Shown here piece by piece: positions 18,190 to 27,090 of a stretch of 64,000 nucleotides of DNA; position 1 is the first letter of the stretch, and each line of letters begins with the position of its first letter. Below the pieces are notes generated by a model that was given only the letters and a program-made list of their open reading frames with translations, was not told the origin of the DNA and searched no databases. Position numbers and translations under genes: made by a program. The stretch is from Aminipila terrae (GTDB taxonomy: Bacteria > Bacillota > Clostridia > Peptostreptococcales > Anaerovoracaceae): assembly GCF_010120715.1 (NCBI RefSeq), contig NZ_CP047591.1, positions 1,178,001-1,242,000 on the forward strand, given 5' to 3'.

Positions 18190-19209
18190 TTAAAAAAGTT
18201 TCCCTTTAAGGAGATTATTTACATATCTATCTAGTACATCTTCTTTGTGCATATCATACAAATATAAATTACATTTCTGGCATACATCTGTTGCATTTTT
18301 AACACCATGTAAAAGATTTCTTCTGAATTCATTAAACTTTTCTCCATTCCAGATTCTTTCTATATTTTTTTCTTTAATATTTCCAAGGACTGCTGGGTAT
18401 TTCATCGAACAGCACGGTACTACATTTCCATCTGGATTTACCTGCATCAGATAAAATGGTTGAGGACATATTTCAGTATAAATCATTTCTGCCTCATTAT
18501 GCGGTTTATCAAGCTTCTCTTTGCCAGATAACTTTTTATAGTTAATTTCTTCGATTGTAGGAGTCAGATGTTCTATTGCTATTTCATCGCAAATATCTAA
18601 AAAATAATTATAAAATTTTTCTTTTTCATCTTTTGTATCAACCATATAATCGATAATTTTTATATAAAGCTTGGTATTCCCTCTGTTCTCGTAAAAATAA
18701 CTAATATTTTCTACCATCTTTTCAAAGTCAATAGGTTGCCCTGTATTTTTTAGATATTGTTCTTTAGACAAACCATTTATGGAAAGTCTTAGCTTTGATA
18801 ACCCTGCTTCTATAAGCGCATCTGATAGCTGCCTAGTAAGAAGTGTACCATTTGAGACAATATCTATACTCTGTGCGATTTCAGCTTGTTTTGCGTATTC
18901 AACCATTCTGGCAATGTCTTTATGTATAAGAGGTTCTCCTATAGCTGCAAATCTCAGCATTTTTAACTTATTTTTAAAAGACTTCATCTGATCTATACAT
19001 TTTTTATATAATTCAAAGTCCATATATACTACATCCGAAATATTGCCTCTTTCTTTTTTATCTAAAGCATGAATGCAATAACCACATTTCAAATTACACG
19101 CATAAGCTGGAAATATCTGTACGATAAATGGAGTGTCAAGAGGAAGCACAGCACCAAGTTCTATTCTCTGTCCTCCCGGGGTAGGATCCTTTAATGTTTT
19201 GTCCTGCAT
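18190..19209 (-). CDS. Radical SAM/SPASM protein, paralog 3 of 5
   Basis: 339 residues. The family opening (VLPLDTPFIVQ) precedes CNLKCGYC. Then come RFAAIGEPLIHKD, IVSNGTLLTRQ and LRLSINGL, and a SPASM tail with ICPQPFYLM, NVVPCC, LGNI, VCQKCNLYLYD. GGGAGG lies before the ATG. It is closest by eye to paralog 2: they share FYEN, KI(I/L)DYMV and EDVLD motifs, suggesting a recent duplication. Two bases separate it from paralog 4 upstream. The enzyme should perform 5'-deoxyadenosyl radical chemistry; the substrate is unknown. Confidence 0.8.
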   Translation of the reverse strand: MQDKTLKDPTPGGQRIELGAVLPLDTPFIVQIFPAYACNLKCGYCIHALDKKERGNISDVVYMDFELYKKCIDQMKSFKNKLKMLRFAAIGEPLIHKDIARMVEYAKQAEIAQSIDIVSNGTLLTRQLSDALIEAGLSKLRLSINGLSKEQYLKNTGQPIDFEKMVENISYFYENRGNTKLYIKIIDYMVDTKDEKEKFYNYFLDICDEIAIEHLTPTIEEINYKKLSGKEKLDKPHNEAEMIYTEICPQPFYLMQVNPDGNVVPCCSMKYPAVLGNIKEKNIERIWNGEKFNEFRRNLLHGVKNATDVCQKCNLYLYDMHKEDVLDRYVNNLLKGKLF

Positions 19210-19211
19210 AC

Positions 19212-20210
19212 TTAAAGCCTCCCTAGTATATTCTCTGCCTTTTCATCTAACGCATCCTCTGGTTGAGAAACATCATCAGGGGCACAGCATACATTGCAAT
19301 ATTTTATATCACAACGCTTTTTTTGAAGCTGCATAATTTGGAAATCTTTTAGTTTTCCCCCATTCCACATTTCTTGTAAGTTGTTTTTGAAAATATTTCC
19401 TAATAGAACTGGCGTATATACAGAATCACATGGCTTCACGTCTCCATTCGGCAAAATCCCCAACATAAAAAAGCACAATGGACAAACCTCCCTTGGTAAA
19501 TGAATTTGGCCATACCTGTCAGCAGTAACCTCCATATGCTCCGTTAACTGAACTCCTGAATAAACCGGCCTGCACTGCTCTATAAACATACGGTCACAAA
19601 TGTTATCAAACATTTCATAAAAAACATTCTCTTCGTTTTCTTCCAAAGCCACATCCATTATTTTAACAAATAATTGACAATTCCCTTTTCGCTTATAAAA
19701 ATAAGATAACTGATTTAAATATTGCTGAAAATCCAGATTATAGCCGCAGATTTCTTTATACTTCTTACTGTTCAATCCCTGAAGCGAAATCCTTATACAG
19801 TCCAAACCTGCTTCTATAAGCTTGTCGGACAACTGATTTGTCAGTAATGAACCATTAGAAATAATCTCAATTCGCTCTGCAACCTGCTTTTTTTTTGCAT
19901 ATGCAATCATTTGGGGGAGTTGCTGATTTAAAAGAGGTTCCCCGTGACCTGTAAGTGAAAATAATTTTATTTTTTGTCCAAAGTGACACAGTTGATCCAC
20001 AATTTCTTTAAATGTCTCTAAAGTCATCTGTTCATGAATAAAATTGTATTCTTCTTTCATTTTTTCTGTTCCAAGGGAATGTCCACAATAAATACATTTA
20101 AAATTACAAAAGTTTGTCACAAACGCGTACACTGAAAATGGTACAGCCAGGGGCACCAAATCTGATAATATTTTTCTTTCCTGCCCTGCGCTAGTCTTAA
20201 TCTCAGCCAT
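19212..20210 (-). CDS. Radical SAM/SPASM protein, paralog 4 of 5
   Basis: 332 residues. The start MAEIKTSAGQERKILSDLVPL parallels paralog 5. CNFKCIYCGH is the SAM-cluster motif. LTGHGEPLLNQ, IISNGSLLTNQ, IRISLQGLN and the KEICGYNLDF motif (also present in paralog 1 as DVCGYNLNM) follow. The SPASM tail has VCPLCFFML, KPCDSVYTPVLLGN and YCNVCCAPDD. Only three bases separate it from paralog 5, and GAGGG precedes the ATG. It reads as one operon with its neighbours. Confidence 0.8.
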   Translation of the reverse strand: MAEIKTSAGQERKILSDLVPLAVPFSVYAFVTNFCNFKCIYCGHSLGTEKMKEEYNFIHEQMTLETFKEIVDQLCHFGQKIKLFSLTGHGEPLLNQQLPQMIAYAKKKQVAERIEIISNGSLLTNQLSDKLIEAGLDCIRISLQGLNSKKYKEICGYNLDFQQYLNQLSYFYKRKGNCQLFVKIMDVALEENEENVFYEMFDNICDRMFIEQCRPVYSGVQLTEHMEVTADRYGQIHLPREVCPLCFFMLGILPNGDVKPCDSVYTPVLLGNIFKNNLQEMWNGGKLKDFQIMQLQKKRCDIKYCNVCCAPDDVSQPEDALDEKAENILGRL

Positions 20211-20213
20211 TCT

Positions 20214-21245
20214 TCAACCCTCACATTCAGGTAATTTTGCCAACATTTCTTCTCTGCAGTCATCCAAATATTCAGAATCATCTGCTATAGCTATACAAGA
20301 AGAACACTCTGAACATGCAGGAATGGACTTATATCCTTTCGATAAATTGGCACACATAAGGGCGTTTCTCTTTTTATCGTTCCAAATTTCAACTAATGTT
20401 TTGTCTTTAACATTCCCCATGGTAAATCCATTGGAAAGGCCCGGAGTAGAACACGGAAAAGTTTCTCCATCAATATTTACCTGAAGGAAATAGAACATCA
20501 CGCCACATACCTGCCTTGGCTCTACGTACTCGCCGTTTAAATTTCTTGTAGAATCTACAATTCCACCGTGGTCTCCCATTTGCTGCTGCATGATGACTAA
20601 ATGTTCTACAAAAATAGTATCACAAATTCCATCAAAAGTTCTAAAGAACTTTTCTTCTTCTATTTTGTCCTTTAGCAGTGAATCAATGATTTTAACAAAT
20701 ATGGTAGCGTTTTTCCTTTTCTCATGAAAATACTTCACATTATTAACAAGTTGTTCAAAATCAACCTTTACACCTGAAACCTTTTCATATTCCTGAGAGT
20801 TAAGCCCTTGAATTGAAACCTGTACTCTGGATATTCCTGCTTCAATAAGTTGGTTACTCATTTCTGGTGTTAAAAGTACACCATTTGTAATAACATCTAT
20901 TCTTTCCTTAAACCCTTTTTCTCTTAGCTTTTTTACCATTTTCGGCAAATTTCTATTCATAAGTGGATCCCCTAATCCAGAAAAACATATCCTCTTAAGC
21001 GGTGTTGGAAATTCCATCACATCTTTCACAATTTTATCAAAGAGACTTTGTTCCATGTGATCTATTTTAAATCCGGCCTTTTCAAGCTGACCACCTTCCA
21101 CCCCTCTGGTTCCATGCATGCAATAAAAGCATTTAAAATTGCATTTTCTGGTAGGCTCTATATACATACTTAAAGGACTGTCCAAAGGGATGATTTCAGA
21201 CAATTTTTTTCTGTTTGAATCGTAACTTGGTTTTACTTCTGCCAT
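20214..21245 (-). CDS. Radical SAM/SPASM protein, paralog 5 of 5
   Basis: 343 residues; first of the array in transcription order. LSEIIPLDSPLSMYIEPTRKC leads into CNFKCFYCMHG. It has GDP (FSGLGDPLMN) where the other four have GEP, then VITNGVLLT, VQVSIQGLN and a SPASM tail with VCGVMFYFLQ, FPCSTPG, MGNV, CSECSSC. It carries a longer insertion (about 15 residues, Gly-rich) just after the cluster motif. AAGGAG precedes the ATG. Function is inferred only as radical SAM chemistry within the glycan island. Confidence 0.8.
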   Translation of the reverse strand: MAEVKPSYDSNRKKLSEIIPLDSPLSMYIEPTRKCNFKCFYCMHGTRGVEGGQLEKAGFKIDHMEQSLFDKIVKDVMEFPTPLKRICFSGLGDPLMNRNLPKMVKKLREKGFKERIDVITNGVLLTPEMSNQLIEAGISRVQVSIQGLNSQEYEKVSGVKVDFEQLVNNVKYFHEKRKNATIFVKIIDSLLKDKIEEEKFFRTFDGICDTIFVEHLVIMQQQMGDHGGIVDSTRNLNGEYVEPRQVCGVMFYFLQVNIDGETFPCSTPGLSNGFTMGNVKDKTLVEIWNDKKRNALMCANLSKGYKSIPACSECSSCIAIADDSEYLDDCREEMLAKLPECEG

Positions 21246-21260
21246 AACATTTTTCTCCTT

Positions 21261-22580
21261 CTAACCGTTTGCTAAAATATTCTTAAGAAATTGTAATTCC
21301 TTCTCTTCAGGGTATACTTCCGCAAAATGGATTGCAGAGCTTTTACTTTTGCCCCGTAATATAGGCTCACATTCTTTTACTTTATCTAAAAGCTTTTTAT
21401 TTTCTTTATCTGCTAATACATTTTCAAACAATACTCTATCTTTACCTAATCCTTCTAAAAACCATTGAATTGGTACTTCACCAATAGTACTGGCAAACTG
21501 AAATATTTTTGGATTTTCTTTAAGTATCAGCTCGAACTGGTTATGCATCCTGGAAACATTACTTTTCATGCTGAATTTTTCCAAAATAGTATTCTGTGCA
21601 TTTTTTCCTAAACGACTTCTCTCTTTTGGATTTTCATATAGAAGCTGAATGCACTTTGCATAGTCTTCTTCATTTTGAGCCAATAATCCATCATACCCAT
21701 TTTGAACAATATATTTTTCTGTACACTGGTCTAACATTACCACGGGAATTCCAAACGCCATTGCTTCCATAATTGAATTTTCCGTAGTACCGAAATGATA
21801 AGGATTTAAAGGATACCCAAAGGCATCGCTTTCTTGTAAGTATTTATCCACATCTCTCGTATATCCAATAAAATCAAAACAACTCTCTATCCCTTCTATT
21901 TTTGCCTGTTCAAATAAATTATTGTTTTCACTTAAATCACCCAACATGACAAATCTTGCACACGGTACTCGTTTTATTACCTCTTTACAAAATTTAATAA
22001 AATTGGGATGTATCTTACTTTCATCTAAGGTACCTATATAAGTTATAGTAAATTTGTCCGAATTTATATTTTCATTAACCGCCTTTATTGCTAAATTTTC
22101 AACACCCAAACCATAAATCACTTTAGATTTGCCAAGTATCTTCTCATATGCTTTTTTTGTCCATAGAGGATTTTCGTAGGAATAGGGACTCGTAAAAAAT
22201 AACCTATTGGGAATCATTGCAAATTCTTCTGTAAGCGCCGGATAGTTACAACCTGAAATATGAACCCAAATTATCAATCGAATCTTTAGGGCAGGGAAAT
22301 TTGCAAGCAGTCTGCACATAGTAGGATTATGCCACCAATGCAAAATAACAATATCTGCCTCAAGCATCTCTTTTTCTATCTGGGTATAACTCTCAACTAC
22401 CTCTACTATTACTCCGCTTTCATTACAAACATCTATAAACTGTAATTTTTGTGGTTGTTCAAGTAACAATATTTTGTGAGTGTATATTGAATTATTTCTT
22501 TTTTCATAGCTTGTAGTCTGTGATAAGAATTTTCCTACTCCACCTCCCATGTGAGCTGAGATATGCAATATATTAACCAT
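21261..22580 (-). CDS. Glycosyltransferase family 4 (GT-B fold)
   Basis: 439 residues. It opens MVNILHISAHMGGGVGKFLS, the acceptor-side glycine loop of GT-B enzymes. The second half has FTITYIGTLDESKIHPNFIKF and the donor-site EX7E region (TTENSIMEAMAFGIPVVMLD), followed by LGKNAQNTILEKFSM. No membrane segment. Its start overlaps the end of the upstream SDR by eight bases, tying it to the sugar-nucleotide genes. It probably adds a nucleotide-activated sugar to the growing glycan or directly to flagellin. Confidence 0.82.
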   Translation of the reverse strand: MVNILHISAHMGGGVGKFLSQTTSYEKRNNSIYTHKILLLEQPQKLQFIDVCNESGVIVEVVESYTQIEKEMLEADIVILHWWHNPTMCRLLANFPALKIRLIIWVHISGCNYPALTEEFAMIPNRLFFTSPYSYENPLWTKKAYEKILGKSKVIYGLGVENLAIKAVNENINSDKFTITYIGTLDESKIHPNFIKFCKEVIKRVPCARFVMLGDLSENNNLFEQAKIEGIESCFDFIGYTRDVDKYLQESDAFGYPLNPYHFGTTENSIMEAMAFGIPVVMLDQCTEKYIVQNGYDGLLAQNEEDYAKCIQLLYENPKERSRLGKNAQNTILEKFSMKSNVSRMHNQFELILKENPKIFQFASTIGEVPIQWFLEGLGKDRVLFENVLADKENKKLLDKVKECEPILRGKSKSSAIHFAEVYPEEKELQFLKNILANG

Positions 22581-23438
22581 TATTTAATTTGTTCTCCCTC
22601 CACCACTGGATTGTGGCATCTAACGCCTTTTTTAAATCTGTATACTCATTAAACCTTACTTTATTTTTTAGCTGCTCCACATTAGCAACAACTTTTTGAG
22701 GCTGTGTTGGATTATCCTGTAAGATAATATCTTGTTGTCTCTCACAGATTTCTCCAATTTGCCAAAAGAGTTCTCCCATGGTTATTGGTTTTCCAGATGC
22801 TATATTAATAATTCCTTCTGCATTTGACAAAAGGGTCTTCACTATAGCCTCTCCTGCATCTTTTACATACATATAATCTCTAACCGCAGAAGCATTTTTA
22901 CAAATCACTTTCCGTCCTTCTAATAATCCTGTTACAGCATAGGGGACAACTCTGCTTATTTTTTCACCCTCACCGAACAGATAAAATAATCTACCCCATG
23001 CAAAAGAAAGATTTCTGATTTCACAATATTTTTGTGCAATCTGGCATAGGCTTTGTTTGCTTACCGCATACAAAGAAAGGGGTCTATCTGCTCAAAACAT
23101 GTCCCACACATAAAGACACGCTTGCCCCCGTTCTCAGCAAAACATTTAAGTAAATTTAAGCTTGCCCCTACCCATGACAGATTTTCACTTGAATCTAAAT
23201 AAGTAGAATGTTCTACATTCCAGGCCAGATGGATCAGATAATCAGGCTTTATATTATCAATTAAGTTATTTATATGGCTATAATCCATTAAGTCACATTC
23301 GTGAAAAAATACTTTTGTTTTGCCTTCTCCAACTTTTCTGGATAAAGCATGTATTTCAACATGATTTTCTTTTATAAGAGCTTTTAAAACAGCCTCTCCA
23401 ACAAATCCGTTAGCACCAGTAATTAAAACTTTTTTCAT
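22573..23438 (-). pseudogene. NAD-dependent sugar epimerase/reductase (extended SDR), frameshifted
   Basis: Two frames: 23438-23061 gives the Rossmann half (KKVLITGANGFVGEAVLKAL, DYLIHLAW, VFMCGTCFEQID). 23073-22573 gives the rest, beginning with the catalytic YAVSK and containing GRLFYLFGEGE and RDYMYVKDAGEAI. One extra base in the four-G tract at 23079-23082 would join them as EQIDPLSLYAVSK, placing the YxxxK correctly. Together about 288 residues, normal for the RmlD/GalE-like family. It follows the 3,5-epimerase without a gap, so a 4-keto-reductase finishing a CDP-6-deoxyhexose is the natural role. Confidence 0.78.
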
Positions 23439-23969
23439 TTAGAGTAACTCCCACTTTTTGTCCTGCTCACTCATGATTTTTTCGCACCCTAAGTCTCTCC
23501 AGTTTATGTTTATCTTTCGATCATCATGTCTAATCCCAACTGCACTTTCTGGATGGTAATTTTGTGATACCTTGTAATAAACAGTGGAGTTTTCCTCTAG
23601 AGCTTGGTATCCATGGGCGAAGCCTTTAGGGATAAAAAGTGCCTTCTGGTTTTCTTCTGTCAATTCGAGCCCATACCATTTTAAATATGTTTTAGATCCC
23701 GAGCGCATATCAACAACAACATCATAAACTGCACCAGAAATACATCGTATTAGTTTATCTTCACCATAGGGCTCTTGCTGCCAATGCATACCTCTAATCG
23801 TATTCTTCTTATAATTATATGATATATTATCCTGCACAAAGTGGCAATCAATTCCAGCTTCTTTAAATTCTTCTTCGCAGTATGCCCTCGCAAAGGATCC
23901 TCTGTTATCCATGTGTGGTTCCATTTCTATCACTTTTAATCCTTGAAATAAAGTATCTAAAATTTTCAT
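23439..23969 (-). CDS. Cupin sugar-nucleotide 3,5-epimerase (RmlC/RfbC family)
   Basis: 176 residues from ATG 23969, which has GGAGG upstream; longer in-frame starts lack a ribosome site. RmlC landmarks: MDNRGSFARAYCEEEF, FVQDNISYNYKKNTIRGMHWQ with the catalytic histidine, GAVYDVVVDMR, ALFIPKGFAHGYQAL and the YY of VYYKVSQNYHPESA. Enzymes of this family invert C3 and/or C5 of 4-keto-6-deoxy sugars. Because CDP-glucose genes are nearby and no dTDP genes are seen, a CDP-4-keto-6-deoxyglucose substrate is inferred. First gene after the sigma-28-type promoter at 23996-24021. Confidence 0.85.
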   Translation of the reverse strand: MKILDTLFQGLKVIEMEPHMDNRGSFARAYCEEEFKEAGIDCHFVQDNISYNYKKNTIRGMHWQQEPYGEDKLIRCISGAVYDVVVDMRSGSKTYLKWYGLELTEENQKALFIPKGFAHGYQALEENSTVYYKVSQNYHPESAVGIRHDDRKININWRDLGCEKIMSEQDKKWELL

Positions 23970-23995
23970 ATTTACGCCTCCACTTATATTTTTAT

Positions 23996-24021
23996 ATATC
24001 GACATTTTACTGTAATTATTA
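23996..24021 (-). promoter_or_regulatory. Sigma-28-type promoter of the island operon
   Basis: On the - strand: TAAT (24021-24018), 14-base spacer, GTCGATAT (24003-23996), matching the layout of the flagellin promoter. A 20-base core around the -10 (23990-24009) is identical to the one at 27085-27104 upstream of rfbF. Confidence 0.65.
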
Positions 24022-24057
24022 AGCCTCCCACCTAATATCTAAATAAAGCTTTATTAT

Positions 24058-24086
24058 TTGACAAATAGTTATGATAAATATAAACT
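24058..24086 (+). promoter_or_regulatory. Sigma-A-type promoter of acyltransferase gene
   Basis: Perfect TTGACA at 24058-24063, 17-base spacer, TAAACT at 24081-24086 inside an overlapping TATAAACTATAAT. It points away from the divergent island operon, giving this gene housekeeping-type expression. Confidence 0.55.
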
Positions 24087-24130
24087 ATAATTATTATTTT
24101 TATTACAATTGTAACAAGGGAGGTATTAAA

Positions 24131-25147
24131 TTGATTGCAAACGTTTTAGCAATGCCAAACCAATTACGTAATTCTGTACTATATCAGTGGAATGACGAGA
24201 ATAATTATAAGCATTTAAAAGGATTCCCAATAATGTACATTGATAAATTTTCATATGTGTCAAATTCTTCCATTAGGACTGGAGTAGGTGAACCTGACTT
24301 TCCAAATCAATCATACGCAATTCATGTTGGAGCATTTTGTTCTATTGCTCGTTTTCTGACTTTTGAAATAAATGAAAACCATGATTATTTAAGTGTTACA
24401 ACAGGCGTTTGTGATTTAATAAAAAGTCCCCAAATGCGAGTTAAAACAAAAGGGTCAGTTTTAATCCAGAACGATGTTTGGATAGGCCAAAGTTGTACTA
24501 TATTAGGAGGAGTTACTATTCATAATGGTGCCGTTATTGGCAGCAATTCTGTAGTTACGAAAGACGTGCCACCATATAGCATCGTTGGAGGTAACCCAGC
24601 TCGTATTATTAAATATCGCTTTGATGAGGAAACTATAAAAAAACTGTTGGCTATCCAATGGTGGAATTGGGATAATGAGCAGCTTTCGCTAAGGAAGAAA
24701 TGGTTCTCCGCTAATGTATCTGATTTTATAGATAAATTTTATCCAGAGGCTTTAACTAACTTTCCAAAATATAATATAGACCTACCAGAATATAAATTAA
24801 AGTATTTATTTTTTCCAGACTTTAGCGAGCCTTTTCCTATTTGGGAACATGTAATTTTAGAATTCTGTAATACTTTTAAAGAAATGTCTGATACATGTTT
24901 AATATTATTTATTGACCAAAATGAAGATTCTAGTGAAAAGCTATGCAAGGTTGAAAAATTAGTAAAACATATTGATTCAAATTGTGGTATATATGTACAC
25001 TGTGGTAGCATTCAAGATGAGCAAGCTATCTTCCGTCATGTAAATTATTACATAACAAGTCGTGGTCACAAAACTATATACAGAACTTGCCTGGCAGATT
25101 TAAACAATATTCCTATTATATCTGGTGTTGATATTCCAATATTCTAA
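24131..25147 (+). CDS. CatB-like hexapeptide-repeat acyltransferase with extra C-terminal domain
   Basis: About 338 residues from TTG 24131, preceded by AAGGGAGG; the ATG at 24071 lies inside the promoter. Residues about 30-180 form a left-handed beta-helix of the xenobiotic/sugar acetyltransferase type: HVGAFCSIARF, NDVWIGQSCTILGGVTIHNGAVIGSNSVVTKDVPPYSIVGGNPARIIKYRF, then IQWWNWD. The last 150 residues (PEYKLKYLFFPDFSEPF ... SGVDIPIF) match no domain I recognise. It is the only + strand gene within the - strand island. Probable O- or N-acetylation of a sugar. Confidence 0.78.
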   Translation: MIANVLAMPNQLRNSVLYQWNDENNYKHLKGFPIMYIDKFSYVSNSSIRTGVGEPDFPNQSYAIHVGAFCSIARFLTFEINENHDYLSVTTGVCDLIKSPQMRVKTKGSVLIQNDVWIGQSCTILGGVTIHNGAVIGSNSVVTKDVPPYSIVGGNPARIIKYRFDEETIKKLLAIQWWNWDNEQLSLRKKWFSANVSDFIDKFYPEALTNFPKYNIDLPEYKLKYLFFPDFSEPFPIWEHVILEFCNTFKEMSDTCLILFIDQNEDSSEKLCKVEKLVKHIDSNCGIYVHCGSIQDEQAIFRHVNYYITSRGHKTIYRTCLADLNNIPIISGVDIPIF

Positions 25148-25173
25148 AAGGCTCATTAAACATGAGCCTTTCT
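25148..25173. terminator. Bidirectional terminator
   Basis: AAGGCTCAT (25148-25156), TAAAC loop, ATGAGCCTT (25162-25170), placed between the convergent acyltransferase and rfbG. Confidence 0.82.
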
Positions 25174-26224
25174 ATTGATTATATTGTATTATTTGTTTTA
25201 TACAAATATCGTGTGTACTGCTCTTTTTTGAATTATAATCTTGGTGCCATTCTACTGTTTTTTCTACGGCCTGCCACACATTCCATTTATGATTCCAGTT
25301 TAAAACTTTTTTTGATTTTGTAGAATCTAAAGTTAACATTTTAGATTCTGCAAATGTGGCAAAAGACTTTGTGTCACTCCCATCACCTATATGTTCCCAT
25401 TTAATACTGTGCCCCCACGCAGTGCAGAATAAATCAGCTAACTGTGCAACTGATATACAATCTTCCAATTCAGGTCCAAAATTAAATGCTGACTCTGTTG
25501 TTTTATTTTCATATAGCGCTTTTGCTAAAGTGATATATCCATTTAACGGATCTAGAACATGCTGCCAAGGTCTAATAGATTTAGGATTTCTAATAAAAAT
25601 TTTTTCTCCTGCTTCAGCGGCATTGATACAATCTGGTATAATCCTATTTTTTGCAAAATCCCCTCCAGCAATAACATTGCCTGCTCTGGCCGTTGCTATA
25701 TTACAATCATATTTAAAGCTTTTCCTAAGAGACTCTGTTACTAATTCAGAGCACGTCTTTGAGCATGAATATGGATCTGCGCCGCCTAGCTGATCTTCCT
25801 CACTATATGGTCTATCCTTATCGAGATTTTTGTAAACTTTATCTGTTGTTACATTTACTACGCTTCCAAGATTAACACTTCTCTGTATTGAGGTCATTAA
25901 ATTTACAGTACCCATAACATTAACTTCATAGGTTTCTCTCGGCTTATTGTATCCCTCTATTACTAAAGGTTGTGCTGCCATATGAATTACAATATCTGGT
26001 TTAAACCTATTAATTGATTGATTTAACAATTCATAATTTCGTATATCGCCATAAATAGTTTCATATTGTATATCTGCACCACACATTTCAAATAATGTTC
26101 CTTTTTTATCAGAGTAACCACATAGTTGAGCACCATACAACATCAAGATATGACTTAACCAGGTCCCTTTAAAGCCTGTATTTCCTGTAATAAATATTTT
26201 CTTATTATTATAAAAATTTTTCAT
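25172..26224 (-). CDS. rfbG: CDP-glucose 4,6-dehydratase
   Basis: 350 residues. Extended SDR with ITGNTGFKGTWLSHIL (NAD-binding; the GFKGTWL form is typical of RfbG), DIVIHMAAQPLV, VNVTTDKVY, the catalytic Y-x-x-x-K in YSCSK, and ARAGNVIAGGDFA followed by RPWQHVLDPL. It converts CDP-glucose to CDP-4-keto-6-deoxyglucose, NAD being recycled. Immediately downstream of rfbF (34 bases) and ends in the shared bidirectional terminator. Confidence 0.92.
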   Translation of the reverse strand: MKNFYNNKKIFITGNTGFKGTWLSHILMLYGAQLCGYSDKKGTLFEMCGADIQYETIYGDIRNYELLNQSINRFKPDIVIHMAAQPLVIEGYNKPRETYEVNVMGTVNLMTSIQRSVNLGSVVNVTTDKVYKNLDKDRPYSEEDQLGGADPYSCSKTCSELVTESLRKSFKYDCNIATARAGNVIAGGDFAKNRIIPDCINAAEAGEKIFIRNPKSIRPWQHVLDPLNGYITLAKALYENKTTESAFNFGPELEDCISVAQLADLFCTAWGHSIKWEHIGDGSDTKSFATFAESKMLTLDSTKSKKVLNWNHKWNVWQAVEKTVEWHQDYNSKKSSTHDICIKQIIQYNQ

Positions 26225-26257
26225 AAATCCTAACTTTCTTATAAAACCTAACTACTA

Positions 26258-27037
26258 TCATTTCCATACCTTCCAAGGTGCATTACCTTGCTCCCATAAA
26301 CTTGTTAATGTATATTTATCCCTCTGTGTATCCATGCACTGCCAGAATCCTGTATGCTTAAATGCACAACCTTTTCCTTCTGCTGCAATCTGTCCCATAG
26401 GGTTTTGCTCAAGAACGCACATGTCTCCATCAAGATATTCAAACATCTCTGGCTCCAAAACCATAAATCCACCATTAATCCAACCACCGTCTTCCTTTGC
26501 CTTTTCCACAAATCCATTAATCTTAGGTGATTCTTCATCAATGTCAATAACCCCAAAACGCCCTCCAGGCTGAACTGCTGTTATTGTTATTGTTTTTTTA
26601 TTCTTTTCGTGGAAGGACAAAAGCTTCTGTAAGTTAACATCGCTTACACCATCCCCATAAGTCAACATAAATCGTTCATCGCCTATATACTTTTTCACTC
26701 TGGCAAGCCTGCCTCCTGTTTGGGTATTCAAGCCTGTATCAACCAGGGTTACTCTCCAGGGCTCTGCTACATTCTGATGTATTTCCATTTTATTTTCAGC
26801 AGTAAAGTCAAAGGTAACATCAGACATATGAAGATAATAGTCTGCGAAGAATTCTTTAATCATATGTCCTTTATATCCCAAACAAATAATAAATTCGTTA
26901 AAACCATAATAAGAATAGTGTTTCATGATGTGCCAGAGAATGGGTCTGTCACCTATCTCAATCATTGGTTTGGGCTTTAAATGGCTTTCTTCTGATATAC
27001 GTGTGCCCAGTCCGCCTGCTAAAATTACTACTTTCAT
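26258..27037 (-). CDS. rfbF: Glucose-1-phosphate cytidylyltransferase
   Basis: 259 residues. Nucleotidyltransferase with MKVVILAGGLGTRISEES, KPMIEIGDRPILWHIMKHYS, FIICLGYKGHMIKEFF, LTYGDGVSDV and GFWQCMDTQRDKYTL; the HPKPMIEIG/WHIMK combination is the RfbF signature. It makes CDP-glucose from glucose-1-phosphate and CTP, the first step of the CDP-deoxysugar pathway. AAGGAG precedes the ATG. It is transcribed from a sigma-28-type promoter about 55 bases upstream. Confidence 0.94.
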   Translation of the reverse strand: MKVVILAGGLGTRISEESHLKPKPMIEIGDRPILWHIMKHYSYYGFNEFIICLGYKGHMIKEFFADYYLHMSDVTFDFTAENKMEIHQNVAEPWRVTLVDTGLNTQTGGRLARVKKYIGDERFMLTYGDGVSDVNLQKLLSFHEKNKKTITITAVQPGGRFGVIDIDEESPKINGFVEKAKEDGGWINGGFMVLEPEMFEYLDGDMCVLEQNPMGQIAAEGKGCAFKHTGFWQCMDTQRDKYTLTSLWEQGNAPWKVWK

Positions 27038-27090
27038 CTGTACGCTCCAACTCCTTTTAGTGACAACTTTGACTTAATTTAATATTTTAT

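Noticed and set aside
14616..21245. Radical SAM array as a RiPP (peptide natural product) cluster
   Set aside because: No short precursor peptide, RRE domain, peptidase or exporter lies nearby, and all neighbours are sugar genes. It remains an alternative only if a distant precursor exists.
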